Below, one piece after another: positions 58,600 through 64,000 of a stretch of 64,000 nucleotides of DNA; position 1 is the stretch's first letter, and each line of letters starts with the position of its first letter. Source of the DNA: Mytilus edulis (lineage: Eukaryota > Mollusca > Bivalvia > Mytilida > Mytilidae); the NCBI RefSeq assembly GCF_963676685.1, contig NC_092349.1, forward strand, positions 78,194,604 to 78,258,603, in the 5' to 3' direction. Under the pieces are notes generated by a model, which had not been told where the DNA came from, did no database searches, and saw nothing but the letters and a program-made list of their open reading frames with translations. The position numbers and the translations under genes were made by a program.

Positions 58600-59560
58600 A
58601 ACCATGTTAGTTATCTCAGTTACAGAAATGGACATCGTGTGGGTTGCCTCAGTTACAGAAATGACCATCATGTGGGTTGTCTCATTTACGGACATGAACA
58701 CCATGTATGTTATCTCAGTTACGGACATGAACACCATGTATGTTATCTCAGTTATGGACATGAACACCATGTATGTTATCTCAGTTACGGACATGAACAC
58801 CATGTATGTGATCTCAGTTACGGACATGAACACCATGTATGTTACCTCAGTTACGGACTTTAACATCATGTATGTTATCTCAGTTACGGACATGAACACC
58901 ACGGTGTTAACTCAGTTACTGACATGAACACCATGTATTTTATCTCAGTAACGGACATGACCATCATGTATTTTATCTCAGTAACGGACATGAACACCAT
59001 GTATGTTATCCCAGTTACGGACTTGAACACCATGTATGTTATCACAGTTACGGACATGAAAACTACTTTTTTTAATCTCAGTTACGGACATGCACATTAT
59101 TTTCGTTATCTTAAAAAATAAATACTTTTGATCTTTTATCTCAGTTACGGACATGAACACCATGTATGTTATCTCAGTAACGGATATGAACACCATGTAT
59201 GTTATCTCAGTTATGGACATGAACACCATGTATGTTATCTCAGTTACGGACATGAACACCATGTATGTTATCTTAGTTACGGACATGAATACCATGTATG
59301 TTATCTCAGTTACGGACATGAAAACCATGGTGTTAACTCAGTTACGGACATGAACACCATGTATGTTATCTCAGTTACGGACATGATCACCATGTATGTT
59401 ATCTCAGTTACGGACATGAACACCACGTAGGTTATCTCAGTTACGGACATGAACACCATGTATGTTATCTCAGCTACGGGCATGAAAACCACTTTTTTAA
59501 TCTCAGTAACGGACATGTACATTATTTTCGTTATCTAAAAAAATAAATACTTTTGATCTT
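58600..59560. repeat. 33-bp minisatellite array with higher-order structure
   Basis: Units of 33 bases reading CTCAGTTACGGACATGAACA plus CCATGTATGTTAT, about 28 in all. Two blocks end in the same unusual module (TTTTTTAATCTCAGT, GGACATGCACATTATTTTCG or a near match, then AAATAAATACTTTTGATCTT) at about 59066 and 59490, so the array has a second-order period of about 425. Because 33 is divisible by 3 and the unit lacks stops in several frames, long open frames exist on both strands. These are repeat artefacts unless shown to be transcribed. Confidence 0.95.
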
Positions 59561-60073
59561 TTAAAACATCTGTTTTATTATATGATGTTTACAAAACAAA
59601 GTCCCCTGTCTGTCTTTTACCGGAATTTGAAGTTAGAACCAAAGTAGTTTCTAGAACACATAAGCTACCATGATGTAGACACATTTGAATCATTTATACG
59701 ATACACATTTGCATGACAATGGACATTACACAAACATGCCGTTTCATGAACAATTAAACGTCAAAAATAGCTTTTATTAAATAAATTCCAGTCCATGAAA
59801 CTGCAAATGCAATCAATTGCTAAATATAAACGATGTCATATTATATAATTCTTTGAAGCTGTAGATATCGGAAACATTTATCATTGTTTTATAATGAAGT
59901 TTGAAGAACTGAGCCCCGCATTTAGATTATTGGCGTAGACATGAAGAGACGGAACATGTTAGTTAAGACAACTGTTATTCCGCTTTATATAATGTCTATT
60001 AACCTAATTATTGCAGGTGAAGGAAATTAAAAGAACATTGGGGGAAGTCTTATTCACTCCAATTGTACTAAGC
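59561..60073. other. No gene recognised
   Basis: AT-rich DNA. A possible acceptor at about 60015 is followed by an open frame, but it runs into repeat DNA. Confidence 0.35.
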
Positions 60074-60224
60074 TGTGGCGGATCCATAACTGTTTCCAAA
60101 AGGTGTGTGGGAGGGGGATTACTTACTACATCATAAGAAGGGTACAACAGTCATGCATCAGTGATTCCATATATAATCAGAATTTTTTTTCCCACAAAAG
60201 AGGGGGTCCCTGGATCCGCCTATG
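60074..60224. mobile_element. GGCGGATCCA-bounded inverted-repeat fragment
   Basis: GTGGCGGATCCATAAC at the left and GGGGGTCCCTGGATCCGCC at the right form inverted ends about 150 bases apart, with AGGTGTGTGGGAGGGGG and AAAAGAGGGGG inside. Resembles short dispersed elements ending in GGCGGATCC. No coding capacity. Confidence 0.55.
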
Positions 60225-62579
60225 CTACTGTATGACCCGAAAGTGAAACTAGTCAGAATCACAAGAACTCCAAACGTAGTGAGACCTTGTTCTAACAAGG
60301 AAGCATTTCCTGCTTAGTTTGTATCTCCTTTCATTTAAGATTATTGAAGTTATTTTAAAAAAAATTGATATTTTATTCCGGTAATATACCTTAGCTTTAA
60401 ATAAATTTAGTATATGTGATATAAATGGCAATGAGACAATTAACCAGTAGAGTCCGAAAAAAAAATATTAGTCCACTATGAATAGAGTTCTTTTAATTGC
60501 TATTATAAGCACAGTTAAATTCACTTTTAGCTTAAAACGAGTTAAACATCTAGCGCTAAAATGGGCTATATACTTTGGCGCTAAAACATCCGTTTTTTTC
60601 TACCCGCTAAAATGTCCTTCCTGTTTCAAACGTCAGAACCATTCTTTTGTTTGACTTTGTCACATTGATTTTAAGTACGTGAAAATTGTAAGTCAAAGTC
60701 GTATGATATCGATGAAAACTTTAAACAATGAACGATCAACTATTTTTAGTAGAGGGTGAAACCTATCTATATTTTAAGTTCTTACAAGCGTAATCTTTTT
60801 CCGTACATATATATAACGTTATCGAGCATTTCTTCTATCTCAATCTAAGCACAATTATGTTATTCGTAAAACCTATATGCACTTTGTTATGTAATGCTTG
60901 CAACTTAAGGGTTGTCAATCAACGAGAAAAAATAGATATTCTATAATCATTATATAATACTTGACCTTTCCTTATCATCTTCAGCGATGCTTCGGAAAAA
61001 AATGAATGATTGATTGTTCAGTTTTACGCGTCGTGAAATTTAGGTATCTTAACAATTATAGAATGTTGTGATCACAAAACATGTTAGCAAAGTTTTAACA
61101 TCTAGTATTGCTATGTTGTTGATTGGGAGGGGTATCTAGTACTTTGACTTAATAGGTTTGGCTCGGTTCATATTTATAAAATTGTGTCAATTTATAAAAA
61201 AATATATAGTACGTACGGATTTTTATAACAGTTTAAAAGCGACTAAAGCAAGTGAAACTACGTGTGAATATAAAAATAAATATATCAGTTACTTTAAAAT
61301 TTTCCTAGATACAGTAATTATATATTCTGTAGAAAGAAGTACCAAAATTTTTGAATAGTTTATAACTAAAGATTGCCTTTTTTTCTCAAAATTGTGTGCT
61401 ACGGCTTTAAGTTAAACTTGATATTGTCACTATAACTAAAAAGTGGGTTGACATGTCTTTCTGCCAGCTAATGCAATGTTAATAAGCACTAACGCTATGA
61501 AAAAGAGGCAAAATCCTACAGCAGTTGTGATGAACAAGAGTTATTGGTAAAGTCTACATAAAGACACATTGCATCTGTGCACGACATTAAATAAACTACC
61601 ACATCTTCCTATATCTATGAAGTACCAATAAATTTATTGCAGTTTGCCTAACAAACGGCAAATTTCTAATGTTCACAACAAGTAAGTTCTGTAAACTACA
61701 ACAATCGGAAGAAAGAAAACATTTTCTTAGCGGGACGATGGTAGAAAGTAACGAACGGCGTGAAAGTAAACATGTTTCGAACTTGGCGAAGATAGAAAAG
61801 TCAAAATATCACCTGAAAAGCTTCTGAAGCATATAGGCAAAATTTTGATTTAAAATAATTTCAGAATCTTCCTAGACTGTTACAAAGTGTTTCAATTGGT
61901 AGAGAGCATGACGCTCATTATCGGACAAGTAACTCCTTACACTATGCACATTTTAATCGCTTCTTTCAAAAAGTTTATAAGATCGATTTAATGTTCTTCA
62001 CTTATATAACATGTTCTAACAATTACCTAGTATCTGAACCATGTCAAGGAATTAATCAAACCATGTCAATTTTTGATATATCGCTTTAATCGCTTATATA
62101 AAGTCTCTTTTTAAAAGAAACACGTGTCTGACATACACAATTTTACGATGAGTTTATTGTTGCTATCTTTTATCAGTTTTATCGTGTCTTTAAAACGATT
62201 TGATGATTTATGTTAAAGCGATGTTTTAGGGCATAGTTTGTTATTGATGTCTTTATAAGTTATCCCGGAATTTATAGTCTTTAATCCTTTTTAATTCCAA
62301 TTTATTTTATTATAAGTAATTTCAAAAGTTTTTATTCCTTCCGGATTTAAACATTAAAACGAAGTTCCTTAATGATATTCTTTTATCTTTCTGAGTTCTG
62401 ATAAACTTGTGAAAGTATCCGTTATAGCATGAGAAAATCTATAATCCTTCGATACATCAGACTGAGTGTTTCAAAGTTTGAATTTTTGAATTTTTGAAGA
62501 AAACATAAGTTTAAACTGGGCTTTTTCCTTAACGTCAAGTAATTATAGATTGGTACTTTGCGTTTTTTTGTCTTTTATG
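60225..62579. other. No gene recognised
   Basis: AT-rich. Small frames at 60249-60431 and 61158-61358 lack support. Three GCGCTAAAA-like sites at 60553-60612 are described in the findings. Confidence 0.4.
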
Positions 62580-62960
62580 GTCTTTGTTGTTCTCATCAAT
62601 CTGAAGAGTCAACCCTTTTCCAATTTATTTGTACAGTTTGTTCCTTTGTTGTGCTAGTACATCATTGTCCCAGGTTATATGAAAGTTAGGCGTTCAAAAA
62701 AATATTTTACCGTTCCACGTTATTTATGTGCATGTTCCAAGCCAGGAGCCTGTAATCTAGTGGTTGTCGTTGGTTGTTGTTTACCGTATCATTTTTACAA
62801 ATGTTGTTTTATATATTAATCAGGCTGTTACTTTTCTGTTTGGAATTGCTTTCCATTTTTTGTAATCTCGAGAAGTTTTATGAGTTTTGCTCATTGCTGA
62901 TGTTCAAACAGTAACCTACATTGTTCTCTAGTCTTTTGTTGATTGCATGCGCGTAGCTAC
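62580..62960 (-). repeat. Dispersed repeat, minus orientation (GGGACAGGCACA family)
   Basis: Plus-strand phrases TTTGTTGTGCTAGTACATCA, TTGTCCCAGGTTATATGAAA, GCATGTTCCAAGCCAGGAGC, CTGTAATCTAGTGGTTGTCG and TTTTGCTCATTGCTGATGTT are the reverse complement of modules in 45625-46000, in reverse order. Confidence 0.7.
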
Positions 62961-64000
62961 GTTTACGTCAAAACGCCCGGGCGTACACTTGAATTTTGAA
63001 AATAAAACAAATAATCGACATAAAATAAGAAAAACTGGTCAAAAGCACATCAGTCTTGTGCTTCTTTTTTCAATGGATTGTAATTTTGAATAAAAAGGGA
63101 CTAAATTTACTCAAATAGATCACTTAATATATTTATTCGAATCTTTTGTAAAAGTCTGAATCTACTATGAATTCTACGTACTTTTCTTATATTTAAAGCA
63201 ATTCACTATCTGCTCAGATTCGATATGCTGTTTGTATTTTTGTCGAGCCTGTGATTTATGTCCCAAAAGCGAGACAAAGCGGTGTCAATATTTAGGTTCC
63301 GAATGTGGATAAAGTCTTTTGAATGACTCTCCGTGAAATTTTACGAAAGTTGGACAGAAACTGTTCATGGTCAAAAGAGTAGTCAGAGCAATAGAATAAT
63401 GCAATTATATCATTCTTTAATTTTCCCACATTTTAAGGACAAAATGTATTTCTTTCTGCAATTAATAAGTGGTCGCAGTTTGGGCTTACATTTTGTTATT
63501 TCTCAATTACATTAACTACTTGTCGAACCTTCATCGAATTTTATGAAAATGCCGAAGAAGCTTTTTCTATGACTAATGTCTAAAGCTAAAATTTTGAAAT
63601 CATTTGTTTTCGTTCATTTTTCTGTTCTTTTCTGATAGACAGATAGCCGGACTCTTCTTTACGCAATTAATTGTTTTACATGCTTAATTTATAAAACCTT
63701 CATAGATTGTCGTGATTTATTCCAGACCCAGAAAAAAATATCAAAAGAAAATTTTAGATTTTTTTTTTAAATCCCTTTAAAGGAATGATAAATTGATTCA
63801 CTTTTTGTGGGAAGAAATCCTAGGTGTTCCAGAATTTTTTTTATATTGCTCCTCTAAGAAATATTTTTTTTCGTGTTCATTAAAAGGTGCTTTTGTCGAT
63901 TGTATGCTCACTCACGACACCCTTTAAACTTATTTAAAAGTAATATTGGTTTGGACTTTTTCTCTAAAACCAATGACTATTAGGCTAGCTTCCAGTTTAA
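62961..64000. other. No gene recognised
   Basis: AT-rich to the end of the window. The 60-codon frame at 63333-63515 lacks support. FABP exon 1 was looked for here and not found. Confidence 0.4.

Noticed and set aside
58600-59560. Possible CRISPR array or repeat-protein gene
   Set aside because: 33-bp units are contiguous, with no unique spacers, and the sequence is eukaryotic. The long frames on both strands follow from the period being divisible by three.
60016-60120. Possible exon starting VKEIKRTLGEVLFTP
   Set aside because: There is an acceptor-like TTATTGCAG and a short open frame, but it runs straight into the GGCGGATCC repeat and no partner exon is visible.

Overview
This is AT-rich animal nuclear DNA with spliced genes (GT-AG introns of hundreds to thousands of bases, small exons) in a sea of dispersed repeats. 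It has no bacterial-type gene packing. The repeat repertoire includes 'GGGGCAT...CCGTCCGTC' elements, short foldback elements, tRNA-derived SINEs, a LINE remnant and TGACCTTGACCT-rich DNA. Together with the protein types, this suggests a bivalve mollusc, most likely a mussel of the Mytilus type. That assignment rests on recall of repeat style, not on a search.

Layout. 122-196: last exon of an unidentified + strand gene. 197-6605: intergenic, with a TTAA-flanked MITE, a 56-bp minisatellite and two long-hairpin elements. 6606-10155 (-): two-exon coding region of a BTB-BACK-PHR protein (BTBD1/2/3/6 type, 439 aa), whose intron holds a second copy of the MITE. 10161-15125: repeat-dominated (poly-C tracts, LINE fragment, AT microsatellites, SINEs, a 123-bp direct repeat, a perfect inverted repeat). 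17016-31286 (+): a 14-exon gene that I reconstruct as an 802-aa ankyrin-repeat / ZU5 / UPA-like / Death-domain protein. 31287-36807: repeats. 36824-43744 (+): six exons encoding an unrecognised 240-aa protein with a C-terminal membrane segment. 43745-47629: dispersed repeats. 47630-50130 (+): five exons encoding a 252-aa BTB protein resembling the BTB part of the insect 'serine-enriched protein'. 52933-55120 (-): exons 2, 3 and 4 of a fatty-acid-binding protein gene (exon 1 not found). 55121-64000: a TA-flanked TIR element, a second copy of a hairpin element and a 33-bp minisatellite array; no gene recognised.

The most interesting item is the ANK-ZU5-UPA-DD gene. Its reading frame is maintained across 13 introns. 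The ZU5 domain ends in His-Phe-Ser, the motif at which PIDD1, UNC5CL and NUP98 cut themselves, and the only splice donor that keeps the frame there is the one that retains the motif. The protein therefore looks like a self-processing, PIDD-like adaptor carrying ankyrin repeats instead of leucine-rich repeats. The genes do not form an obvious pathway. Two encode BTB proteins (possible Cullin-3 adaptors), one a death-fold adaptor and one a lipid carrier.

All gene models were assembled by eye from splice signals and reading-frame continuity. Untranslated exons and promoters are not resolved.
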